NCBI RefSeq assembly: GCF_013408985.1
Contig: NZ_JACBZT010000001.1
Coordinates: 1,860,001 to 1,924,000 of the forward strand
Direction: 5' to 3'
Source: Petropleomorpha daqingensis
GTDB taxonomy: Bacteria > Actinomycetota > Actinomycetes > Mycobacteriales > Geodermatophilaceae
Length of the DNA stretch: 64,000 nt
Under the pieces are notes generated by a model. That model was not told where the DNA came from. It ran no database searches and worked only from the letters and a program-made list of their open reading frames with translations. The position numbers were made by a program, and so were the translations under genes. This document shows positions 25,176-35,119 of the stretch, one piece after another (the first letter of the stretch is position 1; each line of letters starts with the position of its first letter).

Positions 25176-25915
25176 TCTCCAGGACCGGCATCTCCTGCGC
25201 CACCGGCGGCTCGGGAGACGACCTGCTGCTGCTCCTGCACGGGCTCGGGGCGACCGGCGCCGTGTGGGAGCGGCTGCTCCCGCTCGTCCACGGCCGCTGG
25301 GTCGCGCCCGATCTCCGGGGCCACGGCCGCTCGCTCGCCGCACCTCCCTACGGCTACGCGGTGCACGCCGCCGACATGGCCGAGCTCGTCACGGAGCTCG
25401 GCGCGGGCAGGGTGACGGTGCTCGCCCACTCCTTCGGCGGGGTCGTCGGGGCCCTGCTGGGCAGCGGTGAGTTCGGGGTCGACGTCGACCGGGTCGTCGC
25501 CGTCGGGACCAAGCTCGAGTGGACAGGGGAGGAGGAGTCCGGGGCCCGCGCGCTCGCCGACCGGCCCGGGAAGGTGTTCGCCACCAGGGACGAGGCGGCA
25601 GCCCGGCACCTGGCCCTCGCGGGCCTGCGCGGTCTGGCGTCACCCGGCGACGAGGTGGCCCTGGCGGGCGTGCGCGAGGTCGAGGGCGGCTGGACCGTCG
25701 CCCTGGACAACCGGGTGTTCTCCGCCGTCGGGCCGTCGGTGACCGGCATCCTGCGGCGGTGCCTCGCCCCGCTGCACCTGGCGGCTGGCGACGGCGACGC
25801 CATGGTGTCCCTGCCGGCGATGCAGCGGATCGACCCCACGGCGCGGCTGATCCCCGGGGCGGGGCACAACGCCCACTGGGAGAGCCCGGCCGCCGTGTGG
25901 TCCTTGATGGGTTAG
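25172..25915 (+). CDS. alpha/beta hydrolase
   Basis: The 247-residue enzyme has the oxyanion segment LLHGLGATGAVWERL, nucleophile elbow AHSFGG (Ser), Asp in GDGDAM and His in GAGHNAHWE. It is probably an esterase or lactonase of unknown substrate, cotranscribed with the serine hydrolase. Its stop overlaps that of the convergent response regulator. Confidence 0.87.
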   Translation: MISRTGISCATGGSGDDLLLLLHGLGATGAVWERLLPLVHGRWVAPDLRGHGRSLAAPPYGYAVHAADMAELVTELGAGRVTVLAHSFGGVVGALLGSGEFGVDVDRVVAVGTKLEWTGEEESGARALADRPGKVFATRDEAAARHLALAGLRGLASPGDEVALAGVREVEGGWTVALDNRVFSAVGPSVTGILRRCLAPLHLAAGDGDAMVSLPAMQRIDPTARLIPGAGHNAHWESPAAVWSLMG

Positions 25916-26568
25916 CTCTCCAGCAGCCCGGCCTCGTGGGCGAGGATCGCGGCCTGCGTGCGGTTGGCCAGGTCGAGCTTGGTGAGCAGGCGGGAGACGT
26001 AGGTCTTCACCGTCGCCTCGCTGACGTACAGCGTGCGGGCCAGCTCGGCGTTGGACTCGCCGCTGCCCAGGAGCACGAGCACCTCGCGCTCGCGGTCGGA
26101 CAGGTCGGCGATCCGCCGCTGCGCCTCGGCCCTGCGCGGGGCGGCGCGGCGGTCGACGTAGGAGTCGATGAGCGCCGCGGTGACCTTGGGGGAGAGCGTC
26201 GCCGTCCCGTCGGCGACGGCCCGCACCGCGGCGGCGATCCCCCGGGGCGGGGTGTCCTTGAGCAGGAAGCCGGCGGCGCCCGCGGCCAGGGCCGCGTACA
26301 CGTACTCGTCGACGTGGAAGGTGGTCAGGACGGCGACCTGCGGCGGGTCCGGCAGCGCGAGGATCTGCTGGGTGGCGGTCAGCCCGTCCATGCCGGGCAT
26401 GCGGATGTCGGTGAGGACGACGTCCGGCCGCAGCTCGCGGGCCGCCTTCACCCCGGCCGCGCCGTCCCCGGCCTCGCCGACGACCTCGAAGTCCCCGGCC
26501 GCCTCGAGCACGGTGCGCAGCCCGAAGCGCACCAGCTCCTCGTCGTCCACCAAGAGCACCCGGATCAC
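25912..26568 (-). CDS. LuxR/NarL-family response regulator
   Basis: The 218-residue protein has an intact receiver (LVDDEELVRFG, phospho-Asp in VVLTDIRMPGMDG, Lys in GFLLKDT) and a LuxR HTH (LSDREREVLVLLGSGESNAE). GTG 26568 overlaps the kinase stop. It is the partner of the kinase at 26565-27707, and the divergent ABC exporter is the likely target. Confidence 0.93.
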   Translation of the reverse strand: MIRVLLVDDEELVRFGLRTVLEAAGDFEVVGEAGDGAAGVKAARELRPDVVLTDIRMPGMDGLTATQQILALPDPPQVAVLTTFHVDEYVYAALAAGAAGFLLKDTPPRGIAAAVRAVADGTATLSPKVTAALIDSYVDRRAAPRRAEAQRRIADLSDREREVLVLLGSGESNAELARTLYVSEATVKTYVSRLLTKLDLANRTQAAILAHEAGLLES

Positions 26569-27707
26569 GTCGGCAGCACCGCCTCGACGGCGAACCCGCC
26601 GTCCAACCGGGGTTCGGCGGTCAGGGTCCCGCCCAGCGTGCGCACCCGCTCACCCAACCCCACCAGGCCGAAGCCGCCGCTGGGGGGCGTGCGCAGCGGC
26701 CCGGCGGACGGGCCGTTGACCACCCGGATCTCCAGCGCCGTCGCCGGCCGGTCGACGACCACGGTGACCGGCGCACCGGGGGCGTGCTTGCCGGCGTTGG
26801 TCAGCGCCTCCTGCACGATCCGGTAGGCGGCCCGGCCGACGACGTCGTCGATCGGGGCGTCGGCGCAGCCGCTGAGCTCGACGTGCATCCCGGCCTCCCG
26901 GGACTGCTCGACCAGCCGCGGCAGGTCCGACAACCCGGGCTGCGGGCCGAGCGGCGCCGCGTCGTCCACCTCGCCGGCGCGCAGCACGCCGACCATCTGC
27001 CGCAGCTCGTCGAGCGCCTGCCGTCCGGCGGTCTGCACCTGGTCGGCCAGCTGCTCGACGCGGTCGCGGTCGCCGGCGGCCATCTCGATCGCACCGGCCT
27101 GCAGCACCATGAGGCTCACCCGGTGCCCGACGGCGTCGTGCATCTCGCGGGCGATGCGGGTCCGCTCGGTGAGGACGGCGTCGCGCGCCAGCAGCTCCCG
27201 CTCGGCCTCGGCCCGCTCGGCGCGGTCCCGCAGCGCGGCGAGCAGCAGGGCGCGGGTGCGCTGCCAGATGCCCAGCGCGCCGGGCAGCACGATGGCCAGC
27301 AGGATTCCGCCGAGCCCGCTCACGGCCCCGTCCACCGTCCCGATGGACCACGGCTGGGCCACCGCCACCGCGCCGACCACGCCGGCGGCGATCCGCAGCG
27401 GCCAGCGGCCGACGTAGCGGCCGACGGCGTAGGCGGTGAGCAGCAGCCCGGCGGTCAGGGCCGTGGACGCCGCGGCCAGGACGGCGCTGAGCACGAACGG
27501 CACCAGCGGCGCCCGGCGGCGGAAGAGGAAGAGCGCGAGCGCCTGCAGCACGCCGAGCGCGATCAGGACGGCGTCGGGCAGCAGCAGGTCGGCGTCGGGG
27601 GTGAGGACGCCGACGGCGATGGTGCTCGTGCCGAGCAGGGCGACGACGCCGTCGAACCAGATCGAGCGCGTGCGGAAGCCCGGGAACAGGCGCGCCCGGA
27701 TCTCCAT
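26565..27707 (-). CDS. sensor histidine kinase (NarL/DesK-type)
   Basis: The 380-residue kinase has four to six membrane segments, a HisKA_3 domain with the phospho-His in RIAREMHDAVGHRVSLMV and a HATPase domain (GGFGLVGLGERV). With its response regulator and the divergently transcribed ABC-2 exporter it matches the common actinobacterial three-part module for envelope stress or drug export. Confidence 0.92.
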   Translation of the reverse strand: MEIRARLFPGFRTRSIWFDGVVALLGTSTIAVGVLTPDADLLLPDAVLIALGVLQALALFLFRRRAPLVPFVLSAVLAAASTALTAGLLLTAYAVGRYVGRWPLRIAAGVVGAVAVAQPWSIGTVDGAVSGLGGILLAIVLPGALGIWQRTRALLLAALRDRAERAEAERELLARDAVLTERTRIAREMHDAVGHRVSLMVLQAGAIEMAAGDRDRVEQLADQVQTAGRQALDELRQMVGVLRAGEVDDAAPLGPQPGLSDLPRLVEQSREAGMHVELSGCADAPIDDVVGRAAYRIVQEALTNAGKHAPGAPVTVVVDRPATALEIRVVNGPSAGPLRTPPSGGFGLVGLGERVRTLGGTLTAEPRLDGGFAVEAVLPT

Positions 27708-27760
27708 GCGTCGGAGCGTATTTCGCGCACGAGCGCCCGCGGGTCGCCCGCAGGTGGATC

Positions 27761-27781
27761 ACCGACGTCAACTTTCGGATG
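27761..27781. promoter_or_regulatory. 21-bp motif in divergent HK / ABC promoter gap
   Basis: ACCGACGTCAACTTTCGGAT plus G matches 19 of 21 bases of the site at 9837-9857. It lies 54 bases from the kinase start and 113 from the ABC ATPase start, a suitable position for a shared operator of this response-regulator family. Confidence 0.45.
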
Positions 27782-27894
27782 ACGAGGTTCCGCCGTCCGT
27801 CGACGTCGCTTCCAGTCGTCCGGCCGACGCGGGGACCCGGGCCTCCTCGGCAGATTCGTCGTCGACACCAGGACGACCCGGAGAGGGACCCGAG

Positions 27895-28773
27895 ATGATC
27901 AAGGTCAGCGGACTCACCAAGCAGTACGGCAACCGGACCGTCGTCGACGACGTGTCCTTCGCCCTGGAGCCGGGCACGGTGACCGGTTTCCTCGGCCCGA
28001 ACGGCGCCGGCAAGACGACGACGATGCGGGTGATGACCGGGCTGGTGCCGGCGACGTCCGGGACCGCGACCGTCGACGGCCGGCCCTACGCGGAGCTCCC
28101 GAACCCGGGCGCCGTCGTCGGCACCCTGATCGACGCCTCCGCGGTGCACCCCGGCCGGTCCGGGCGGACGCACCTGCGGTTGATGGCCGACACGATCGGC
28201 GTCCCGTCGTCCCGGGTCGACGAGGCGCTCGAGCTGGTCGGGCTCGCCGACGCGGCCCGGCGCCGGGTCGGCGGCTACTCCCTCGGCATGCGGCAGCGGC
28301 TCGGCATCGCCGGCGCGCTGCTGCCCGACCCGCCGGTGCTGATCTTCGACGAGCCGGCCAACGGCCTGGACCCCGAGGGCATCCGGTGGATGCGCGACCT
28401 GCTCCGCGGGCACGCGGCGCGCGGCGGCACGGTGTTGCTGTCGTCGCACCTGCTCGGCGAGGTCGAGCACACCGTCGACCGGCTGCTGGTCATCGGCTCC
28501 GGCCGGATCGTCGCCGACGGCCCGGTCGCCGAGCTGCTCGGCTCCGAGGGGACGTCGGTGCGGGCCGCCGACGTCGCCGGCCTGGCCCGCGCGCTCGAGG
28601 GCGCGAGGTTCCACGTGCAACACGGCGCGGACGGCGCGCTGGTCGTCGAGGGTGCCGAGCCCTCCGCCGTCGGGGCCGTCGCGGCCGCCGCCGGGATCGC
28701 GCTGACCGACCTGCGGCCGCTGCAGCGCGGCCTGGAGGACCTCTTCTTCCAGCTCACGGCGGTGGCGTCATGA
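27895..28773 (+). CDS. ABC-2-type exporter ATP-binding protein
   Basis: The 292-residue ATPase has Walker A GPNGAGKTTT, signature YSLGMRQRLG, Walker B LIFDEPANGLDPEG and H-loop SSHLL. It resembles bacitracin/lantibiotic-type exporter ATPases. ATG 27895 follows a GAGAGGGA SD. It overlaps the permease frame at 28770. Confidence 0.92.
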   Translation: MIKVSGLTKQYGNRTVVDDVSFALEPGTVTGFLGPNGAGKTTTMRVMTGLVPATSGTATVDGRPYAELPNPGAVVGTLIDASAVHPGRSGRTHLRLMADTIGVPSSRVDEALELVGLADAARRRVGGYSLGMRQRLGIAGALLPDPPVLIFDEPANGLDPEGIRWMRDLLRGHAARGGTVLLSSHLLGEVEHTVDRLLVIGSGRIVADGPVAELLGSEGTSVRAADVAGLARALEGARFHVQHGADGALVVEGAEPSAVGAVAAAAGIALTDLRPLQRGLEDLFFQLTAVAS

Positions 28774-28820
28774 GCTCACCCGCCGACCACCCACCCTTCG
28801 CCACCTCCGAGGAGACCGAC

Positions 28821-29588
28821 ATGACCGCCACTGCCACCCCGACCACGATCGTCCCCGTCCGCCCCGTCGTGCGCCGGACCGGCCCGTCACTGCCGTCGCT
28901 GGTCGGCATCGAGATCCGCAAGTCGCTGTCCACCCGCTCCGGCAAGGCGCTGGCCGCCGCGGCGATCGTGCTGGCGCCCGCCGCGACCGCCGTCGTCGCC
29001 GGCGCGAGCACGGAGCCGCTGCCGTCGGTCGACGGGCCGATCGCGGTCATGGGGCTGCTCACCGGCTACCTGCTCATCGCGCTGGGCGTGCTGTGCACCG
29101 CAGGGGAGTGGAGCCACCGCACCGTGCAGACGACGTACCTGCTCGTGCCGCACCGCGGCCGGGTGCTGGCGTCCAAGGCCACGGCGATGGCGCTGACGGG
29201 GGCGGTGCTCGGTGCGATCTCGACCGCGCTGACCGCCGGCGTGCTGGCCGTGATGGTCGGCGACAGCACCTCGTGGGACGGCGCCGGGCGGGCGATGACC
29301 GCCGCCGTGGTGGCCTGCGTCGCCTTCGCGGTGACCGGCGCCGGCGCCGGCGCGGCCTTCGCCAACACCCCGGCGGCGCTGACCTCGCTGTACCTGGTGC
29401 TGCTGGGTGTGATCCCGCTGCTGTCGGGCTTCAAGCCCGAGATCGCCGAGAAGATCGACCCGGCGAACGCGGTGCTGAACCTGGGTCAGGGCCAGTCGCA
29501 GACGCAGTCGGCCGTCATCCTGGCCGCCTGGGTCGTGATCCCCGCCGTCGCCGGCTGGATCCTCACCCACCGCCGCGCCGTGCAGTAG
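28821..29588 (+). CDS. ABC-2-type exporter permease
   Basis: The 255-residue protein has about six membrane segments and the motif GEWSHRTVQTTYLLVPHR typical of ABC-2 permeases partnered with such ATPases. ATG 28821 has an SD (GAGGA, 7-base spacing); ATG 28770, overlapping the ATPase stop as ATGA, would add 17 non-hydrophobic residues. Function: export of a peptide or drug, inferred. Confidence 0.87.
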   Translation: MTATATPTTIVPVRPVVRRTGPSLPSLVGIEIRKSLSTRSGKALAAAAIVLAPAATAVVAGASTEPLPSVDGPIAVMGLLTGYLLIALGVLCTAGEWSHRTVQTTYLLVPHRGRVLASKATAMALTGAVLGAISTALTAGVLAVMVGDSTSWDGAGRAMTAAVVACVAFAVTGAGAGAAFANTPAALTSLYLVLLGVIPLLSGFKPEIAEKIDPANAVLNLGQGQSQTQSAVILAAWVVIPAVAGWILTHRRAVQ

Positions 29589-29664
29589 AAGGACCCCCTG
29601 CCCCCCACCCCTCGCACGCTCGGGGCGGGCCCCTGCAGGGGAGCCGTTCCAGCACCTCACCCGG

Positions 29665-29699
29665 CAGAGGCCCCCTCGATCTCGTCGAGGGGGCCTCTG
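29665..29699. terminator. bidirectional terminator hairpin
   Basis: Arms CAGAGGCCCCCTCGA and TCGAGGGGGCCTCTG (15 bp, perfect) enclose a 5-base loop, between the exporter permease stop (29588) and the stop of the last polyketide gene (29708). Confidence 0.8.
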
Positions 29700-29707
29700 G
29701 CGTGTGC

Positions 29708-32164
29708 TCAGGAAGCGAACACCCCAGCGAGGTGGGCGCGCAGCGCGCTCTCGGTCACCGGGCGGGTGCGGAACCCGACGTGCCCGTCGGGCCGCACGAC
29801 GTACGCTGCCGAGCCGGTCTCCCCGCCCAGCCCGTAGGCCGCGGCGAACGCCCCGTGGCAGTCGCGCAGCACCGGCAGGTCGACCAGCGGCGGCACCTTC
29901 GCCGCGGCGCAGGCGATCAGGTACGGGTGCACCTGCCCGCCGGTCGCCTCCCGGATCGAGGAGGCCAGCGCCTCCATCTCCATGATCTGCGACTTCGGCG
30001 TGGTCGCGTCGGCGGTGAGCAGCAGCGTCGTGTGCGTGCCGTGCGTCAGGTCGAACAGCCGCACGTCGTGCTGCACGCCGAAGCGCCGCAGGCCGAGGAC
30101 GTCCGGTGCCCGGTAGCCGGGCGCGGGCCCGCCGCTGAACCCGTCGAGACCGGTGACCTCGCCGACGAGCGGGCTGCCGGCGTAGTTCATGGTCATCTGC
30201 ATCTCGAGCAGGAACTGCGCCTTCTCGTCCTCCATGTCCATCTCGTCGGTGAACGCGATGGCCACGGCCCGGTCGACGATCGCCTTGCCCGCCGGCCGCC
30301 GCTCCGCCTCGTAGCTGTCCAGCAGCGACGGCGACGCGGCGCCGCGCACGGCGAGCGCCAGCTTCCAGGACAGGTTCCAGGCGTCCTGGATGCCGGTGTT
30401 CATGCCCTGCCCGCCCGCCGGCGGGTGGAGGTGCGCGGCGTCCCCGGCCACGAACACCCGGCCGACGCGGTAGCGGTCGACGATGCCGTGCTTGATCCGG
30501 AAGATCGACGCCCACCGCAGGTTGCTCGCCGTCGTCCCGGCCGGCCCCAGGTCGTCGATCACGGCCTGGAGGTCCTCCAGGCCCGGCGGGTCGTACTCCT
30601 TCCAGAACCCCGGCGGGACGACGCCGCTGCCGATCGTCTTCTGGAGCCGCTCCGGCGCCAGCGTCGCGATCCGGTACCGGTTGCGCCCCTTGAGCGGGAC
30701 GCACACCAGCATGCCGGTGAAGTCCCCGCCCTCCTCGATCCGCACCCACCGGAGCAGGTGCCCGGGCGGCATGTCCCAGTCGACGTCGACGTCCCCGAGC
30801 ATGAACAGCTGGGGGAACATCGACAGCCCGCCCTCGAACGTCAGGCCGAGGCCGGCCCGCACCGCGCTCGAGGCACCGTCCGCCCCGACGAGGTACTGCG
30901 CCCGCGCCGTCCCCGCGGTGCCGCCGGGGTACTCGAGCTGCGCGGTCACCCCGTCGTCGTCCTGCTGGAACCCGCGCAGCTCCACGCCGCGCTCGACCTC
31001 GATCCCCAGCGAGGCCAGGTGCGCACCCAGCAGCCGCTCGGTCTCGTACTGCGGCAGCCCCAGGTGGGCGTAGGGCAGCTCGTCCAGGCCGGACCAGTCC
31101 ACCTGGTGGGTCTGCGTGCCGTTGACGAACACGGTCTGGCCGTGCAACCACGTCCCGGCGTCCATCGCCTCGGTGACGATGCCCATGTCCTCCCAGATCT
31201 CCATCGTCCGGCAGTGGATGCCGATCGCCTTGTCCGCCTGGGTCGACGGCTCCGGGCGCTTGTCGATCACCCGCACCGCGATCCCGCGGCGGGCCAGCTC
31301 GATCGCCGCGGTCAGCCCGGTCGGGCCGGCGCCGACGACCAGCACCTCGCTCGCCTTCGCCGTCCGCACCACGCCGTTCGGCGACGGCGTGGGGGGCGCC
31401 TGGACGACCGGCTGCGGTCGCGGCTCGGGCACCCGCACCGGCTCGGGCTCCACGACGGCGGGGGCAGCGGGGGCAGCGGGGACGGCGGCCGGTTCCGCGT
31501 TCACCCGGGCCACCCCGGCCTCCGGCGGCCGGAACCGGATCTCGAAGACCTTGCGGTCGAAGAACACCGACAGCCAGCGGATGATCGGGCCCGTCTGGTC
31601 GGCGTGCGACGGGTCGTCCACCCAGTTGCGGAAGTCCTGCTCGGTCTCCCACTCGGCGAAGATGTGGTAGAGGTCCGTGCCCGCCTCGTGCAGCAGTTCC
31701 TCGCGGATCAGCCCGGGCGTCCCCCGCAGCCGGTCGGTCACCACCGCGTAGGCGCGCTCGAACGCCTCGCCCTCACCCTCGCCGACGCGCGTGGCGATGT
31801 CGATGCGCACGTGCGAGGCCTGCTCGCCGCCCGTCACCCCGTAGAGCAGGTCGAACGTGCTGCGGTCGGCGTCCTCCCGCAGGTCGCGCAGCGCCTCGGT
31901 CAGCATCTCCCGCGCGCTGGACCGGCCGAACGCGTCGACCGCGGCGCGGTCGGCCCAGTCGGCGGCGATGAGGAAGGTCCGCGGGTCGTCGCCGTCGCGC
32001 AGCAGTTCCTGCTTGAGGTTGCCGGGGACGGCGGCGATCTGCGCGGCCGCCTCCCGCCAGGCGTCCTCGAACCGGTCCTCGCAGCCCTCCCGCACGCGCA
32101 TCCGCAGCAACGTGCGGACCGCCCCGCCGTGCACGGTTCCGGGCCGCTCCTCGAGCATGGTCAT
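29708..32164 (-). CDS. SchA/CurD-like domain fused to FAD-dependent polyketide monooxygenase
   Basis: The 818-residue fusion is the last gene of the polyketide operon. Residues about 1-215 contain two ferredoxin-like (ABM/SchA-CurD-type) repeats (for example FRNWVDDPSHADQTGPIIRW). A Pro/Ala/Val-rich linker follows (about 216-270). An aromatic hydroxylase domain comes next: FAD GAGPTGLTAAIELARRG, DG motif VGADGASSAVR, GD motif VFVAGDAAHLHPPAGGQG. A thioredoxin-like tail ends the protein. In spore-pigment clusters the SchA/CurD protein and the hydroxylase are usually discussed as separate genes. It probably oxygenates the cyclised polyketide. ATG 32164 overlaps the CLF stop. Confidence 0.88.
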   Translation of the reverse strand: MTMLEERPGTVHGGAVRTLLRMRVREGCEDRFEDAWREAAAQIAAVPGNLKQELLRDGDDPRTFLIAADWADRAAVDAFGRSSAREMLTEALRDLREDADRSTFDLLYGVTGGEQASHVRIDIATRVGEGEGEAFERAYAVVTDRLRGTPGLIREELLHEAGTDLYHIFAEWETEQDFRNWVDDPSHADQTGPIIRWLSVFFDRKVFEIRFRPPEAGVARVNAEPAAVPAAPAAPAVVEPEPVRVPEPRPQPVVQAPPTPSPNGVVRTAKASEVLVVGAGPTGLTAAIELARRGIAVRVIDKRPEPSTQADKAIGIHCRTMEIWEDMGIVTEAMDAGTWLHGQTVFVNGTQTHQVDWSGLDELPYAHLGLPQYETERLLGAHLASLGIEVERGVELRGFQQDDDGVTAQLEYPGGTAGTARAQYLVGADGASSAVRAGLGLTFEGGLSMFPQLFMLGDVDVDWDMPPGHLLRWVRIEEGGDFTGMLVCVPLKGRNRYRIATLAPERLQKTIGSGVVPPGFWKEYDPPGLEDLQAVIDDLGPAGTTASNLRWASIFRIKHGIVDRYRVGRVFVAGDAAHLHPPAGGQGMNTGIQDAWNLSWKLALAVRGAASPSLLDSYEAERRPAGKAIVDRAVAIAFTDEMDMEDEKAQFLLEMQMTMNYAGSPLVGEVTGLDGFSGGPAPGYRAPDVLGLRRFGVQHDVRLFDLTHGTHTTLLLTADATTPKSQIMEMEALASSIREATGGQVHPYLIACAAAKVPPLVDLPVLRDCHGAFAAAYGLGGETGSAAYVVRPDGHVGFRTRPVTESALRAHLAGVFAS

Positions 32165-33399
32165 GACATCCCCCCTGCGTAGCGCCGCAGCACGATGCTG
32201 CTGTTGAAGCCGCCGAACCCCCGGGCGACGACCACCACCGTCGACACGTCCTGCACGCGCGGATGGCGCACGAGGTCCACGCCCGGGGCGTCGACCGGGT
32301 CGTCGAGGAACGCGATGCCGGGCACGATCCCGTCCCGCATCGCCAGCAGGGCGGTGGCCACGTTCAGCGCCGAGCCGCCGGCCATCAGCCGCCCGGTCCA
32401 GGACGACGGAGCGGTCACCGGCACCGGCGTCGTCCGGTCGCCGAACACCGCGGCGAACGCCTGCAGCTCGAGCGCGTCGAGCTCGGGCGTGCCGGCGGCG
32501 TCGGCCACCACCAGGTCGACGTCGTCCGGGCCGACCCCGGCGTCGGCCAGCGACAGCCGGATCGCCCGCGCGTACTGCGTCGCGTCCGGCGCCGGGTCCT
32601 CGGAGTGGTAGGCGTCGTGGGTGGCGCCGTAGCCGGCGACCTCGCCGTACACCTTCTCCGCGCCCCGTGCCCGCGCGGCCGAGGGCTCCTCGACCAGCAG
32701 GATCGCGCCGCCCTCGCCGATCACGTGCCCGTCGGCCCGGCGGTCGAACGGCCGGTAGGCCTCCTCGGGGCGGGTCGCCGTCGACAGCCGGCCGCTGGTC
32801 GCCTGGCAGAGCAGGGCGTACGGGCAGATGCCGGCCTCGGTGCCCCCCACGAGCACCGCCGGGGTGCCCCGGCGGGCGACGCGGCGGGCCCAGCCGATGC
32901 TGTCCAGCCCGCCGGCGCCCTCCGAGACGACGACGCCGCTGGGTCCCTTGTAGCCGTCGCGGATCGAGATCTGGCCGGTGCTGGCGGCGTAGAACCAGGC
33001 GATCGACTGGTACGCGCCGACCGACTTGGGCCCCTTCGCCCACAGCCCCTGGATCTCGTGCTGGCTGAACTCGTTGCCCCCCGAGCCCGAGGCCAGGAAC
33101 ACCGAGGTGGCGTAGGCGTCCTCCGGGGCCTGGTAGCCGGCGTCGGCCGCGGCCAGCGTCGCCGCGGCCAGCGACGTCCACGTCCACCGGTCGGTCTGCA
33201 CCATCAGCTGGGTCGAGACGTGCTCGCCGGGGTCGAAGTCGCGGATCTGGGCGGCCAGCGTCACCCCGTACCGCTCCGCGTCGAAGCCGGTGATCGGCCC
33301 GATCGCCGGTCGCTCGTCGAGCAGCGCGGCCCAGTGCGCCTCGGCTCCGATCCCCGTGGGGGCGACGACGCCGAGCCCGGTGACCAGCAGCCCGCTCAC
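32161..33399 (-). CDS. type II PKS chain length factor (KS-beta)
   Basis: The 412-residue thiolase-fold protein is paired with KS-alpha (GTGA overlap). The nucleophile Cys is absent: the equivalent stretch is [14 protein letters not shown]. Characterised CLFs usually have Gln before the AGG; here the codon at 32917-32919 gives Gly. CLF sets polyketide chain length as a heterodimer with KS-alpha. GTG 33399 ([16 protein letters not shown]) aligns with the normal N-terminus. Confidence 0.9.
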   Translation of the reverse strand: MSGLLVTGLGVVAPTGIGAEAHWAALLDERPAIGPITGFDAERYGVTLAAQIRDFDPGEHVSTQLMVQTDRWTWTSLAAATLAAADAGYQAPEDAYATSVFLASGSGGNEFSQHEIQGLWAKGPKSVGAYQSIAWFYAASTGQISIRDGYKGPSGVVVSEGAGGLDSIGWARRVARRGTPAVLVGGTEAGICPYALLCQATSGRLSTATRPEEAYRPFDRRADGHVIGEGGAILLVEEPSAARARGAEKVYGEVAGYGATHDAYHSEDPAPDATQYARAIRLSLADAGVGPDDVDLVVADAAGTPELDALELQAFAAVFGDRTTPVPVTAPSSWTGRLMAGGSALNVATALLAMRDGIVPGIAFLDDPVDAPGVDLVRHPRVQDVSTVVVVARGFGGFNSSIVLRRYAGGMS

Positions 33400-34691
33400 G
33401 GCATCCGCCGCGTGGGGTGGGCCAGCACGATCGCCGACTGGAACCCGCCGAACCCGCTGCCCACCGAGATCGCGACGTCGACCTTCTGCTCGCGCGCCAC
33501 GTTGGGCACGTAGTCGAGGTCGCACTCGGGGTCGGGCACCTCGTAGTTCGCCGTCGGGGGGACGAGGCCGCGCTGCACGGCCAGCGCCGTGGCGGCGACC
33601 TCGATCGACCCGATCGCTCCGAGCGAGTGCCCGATCATCGACTTGATCGAGCTCATCGTCACCCGGCGCGCGGTGTCCCCGAGGCTGCGCTTGACCGCGG
33701 CGGTCTCGTGCCGGTCGTTCTGCTTCGTCCCCGAGCCGTGCGCGTTGACGTAGCCGACCTCGTCGGGGTCGACCCGGCCCTGCCCCAGCGCCAGCCGGAT
33801 CGCCTCGGCCATCTCGGTGCCGTCCGGCTTGAGCCCGGTCATGTGGAAGGCGTTGCAGCGGTTGGCGTAGCCGCTGACCTCGCAGTAGATCTCCGCGTCC
33901 CGGGCGCGGGCGTGCTCGAGCTCCTCCAGCACCAGGATCGCCGCGCCCTCGCCCATGACGAACCCGTCGCGGCGCGCGTCGAAGGGCTTGGAGGCGTGTT
34001 CCGGATCGGCGTTGTTGGCGGTGGTCGCCCGGATCGTGTCGAAGCAGGCCATCGAGATCGGCGAGATCGGGGCGTCGCTGGCCCCTGCGATCACCACGTC
34101 GGCGTCGCCGTCCTCGATCAGCTGGCTGCCGTACCCGATGGCGTCGATGCCGGAGGTGCAGCCGGTCGAGACCACCGTCGCCGGGCCGTGCGCGCCGAAC
34201 CGGATCGCCAGCTCGGTCGCCCCGCAGCTGGGCACCAGCGCCTGGTGCAGGAAGTTCGTCGCGTAGCGCGGGTCGACCAGCCAGTGCGTGCCGGAGTCGC
34301 TGACCTGCACGTACTCGTTCTCCAGCCGCATCGTCGCGCCGACCGCGGTGCCCAGCGTGATGGCCACCCGGTCGGGGTCGGGGGCGTCGGCCGCCCCGCC
34401 GGCCCCGAACGTCAGCCCGCTGTCGGCGACCGCCTCGTCGGCGGCGATCATCGCCATCTGCACGAAGCGGTCGTTGCGGAACACCTCGTTCGCGGTCAGC
34501 CCGAGCGCGCGCGGGTCGAAGTCCACCTCCGCGGCGACCTGCGAGCGGAAGCGGGCCGGGTCGAAGAACGTGATCCGGCGCGTCGCCGTCCGGCCGGCCG
34601 TGATCATGTCCCAGAAGCCCTCCCGGCCGATCGAGCCGGGAGCGAGCACGCCGATCCCGGTGACGACGACCCGGCGCCCCTCCGCGCTCAC
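33396..34691 (-). CDS. type II PKS ketosynthase alpha
   Basis: The 431-residue condensing enzyme has the active-site Cys in [14 protein letters not shown] and the two His in [11 protein letters not shown] and GHSLGAIGS. With the CLF and the ACP it extends malonyl units into an octa- to dodecaketide-type chain. GTG 34691 overlaps the cupin stop. Best matches by motif are aromatic spore-pigment-like KS-alpha proteins; no ketoreductase gene accompanies it. Confidence 0.95.
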   Translation of the reverse strand: MSAEGRRVVVTGIGVLAPGSIGREGFWDMITAGRTATRRITFFDPARFRSQVAAEVDFDPRALGLTANEVFRNDRFVQMAMIAADEAVADSGLTFGAGGAADAPDPDRVAITLGTAVGATMRLENEYVQVSDSGTHWLVDPRYATNFLHQALVPSCGATELAIRFGAHGPATVVSTGCTSGIDAIGYGSQLIEDGDADVVIAGASDAPISPISMACFDTIRATTANNADPEHASKPFDARRDGFVMGEGAAILVLEELEHARARDAEIYCEVSGYANRCNAFHMTGLKPDGTEMAEAIRLALGQGRVDPDEVGYVNAHGSGTKQNDRHETAAVKRSLGDTARRVTMSSIKSMIGHSLGAIGSIEVAATALAVQRGLVPPTANYEVPDPECDLDYVPNVAREQKVDVAISVGSGFGGFQSAIVLAHPTRRMP

Positions 34692-35119
34692 CGAGCGCCG
34701 TTCGGGCCCGGCGCGGGCTCGGTGTCCACGTGGCCGAGCTCCGGCCGCGGGGCCAGCGGGCCGCACATGAACACGAAGAACGCCGTCGTCGGGCCGTCGT
34801 TGACGATGCGGTGCCGCACCCCGATCGGGATGTGCACCGCCGCCTCGGCCGGCAGCCGGCGCTCCTCGCCGTCCAGCCGCACCGACACCTCGCCGGAGAC
34901 GCAGTAGAGGTACTCCTCCGAGTAGGGGTGCCAGTGCTCGGTCACGACCTCGCCCGGCTCGAGGGTCAGCGTGCCCATGAACCCGGCCGTGGCGCCCACG
35001 CTCGTGGGCGACAGCAGGACGCGGATGTCCCCGCCGCGGCGGCGGTTGGGCGCGGTGTCGGCCCGGTGCACCGTCGGGCCGGAGCGGACCGCCGGCGCGG
35101 CGTGCTGGATCGTCGTCAT
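34688..35119 (-). CDS. cupin-domain polyketide cyclase-like protein (TcmJ/WhiE-II type)
   Basis: The 143-residue single cupin has the metal-binding pattern [12 protein letters not shown] and the second-motif His in [12 protein letters not shown]. Small cupins of this kind lie directly upstream of KS-alpha in tetracenomycin and spore-pigment clusters, where they assist cyclisation or oxidation. ATG 35119 follows a GAGGAGA SD. Confidence 0.85.
   Translation of the reverse strand: MTTIQHAAPAVRSGPTVHRADTAPNRRRGGDIRVLLSPTSVGATAGFMGTLTLEPGEVVTEHWHPYSEEYLYCVSGEVSVRLDGEERRLPAEAAVHIPIGVRHRIVNDGPTTAFFVFMCGPLAPRPELGHVDTEPAPGPNGAR

Noticed and set aside
29093-32182. Plus-strand open frame of about 1000 codons opposite the FAD monooxygenase
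   Set aside because: Composition is His/Arg/Gly-rich without domains; it is an antisense shadow of a real gene.
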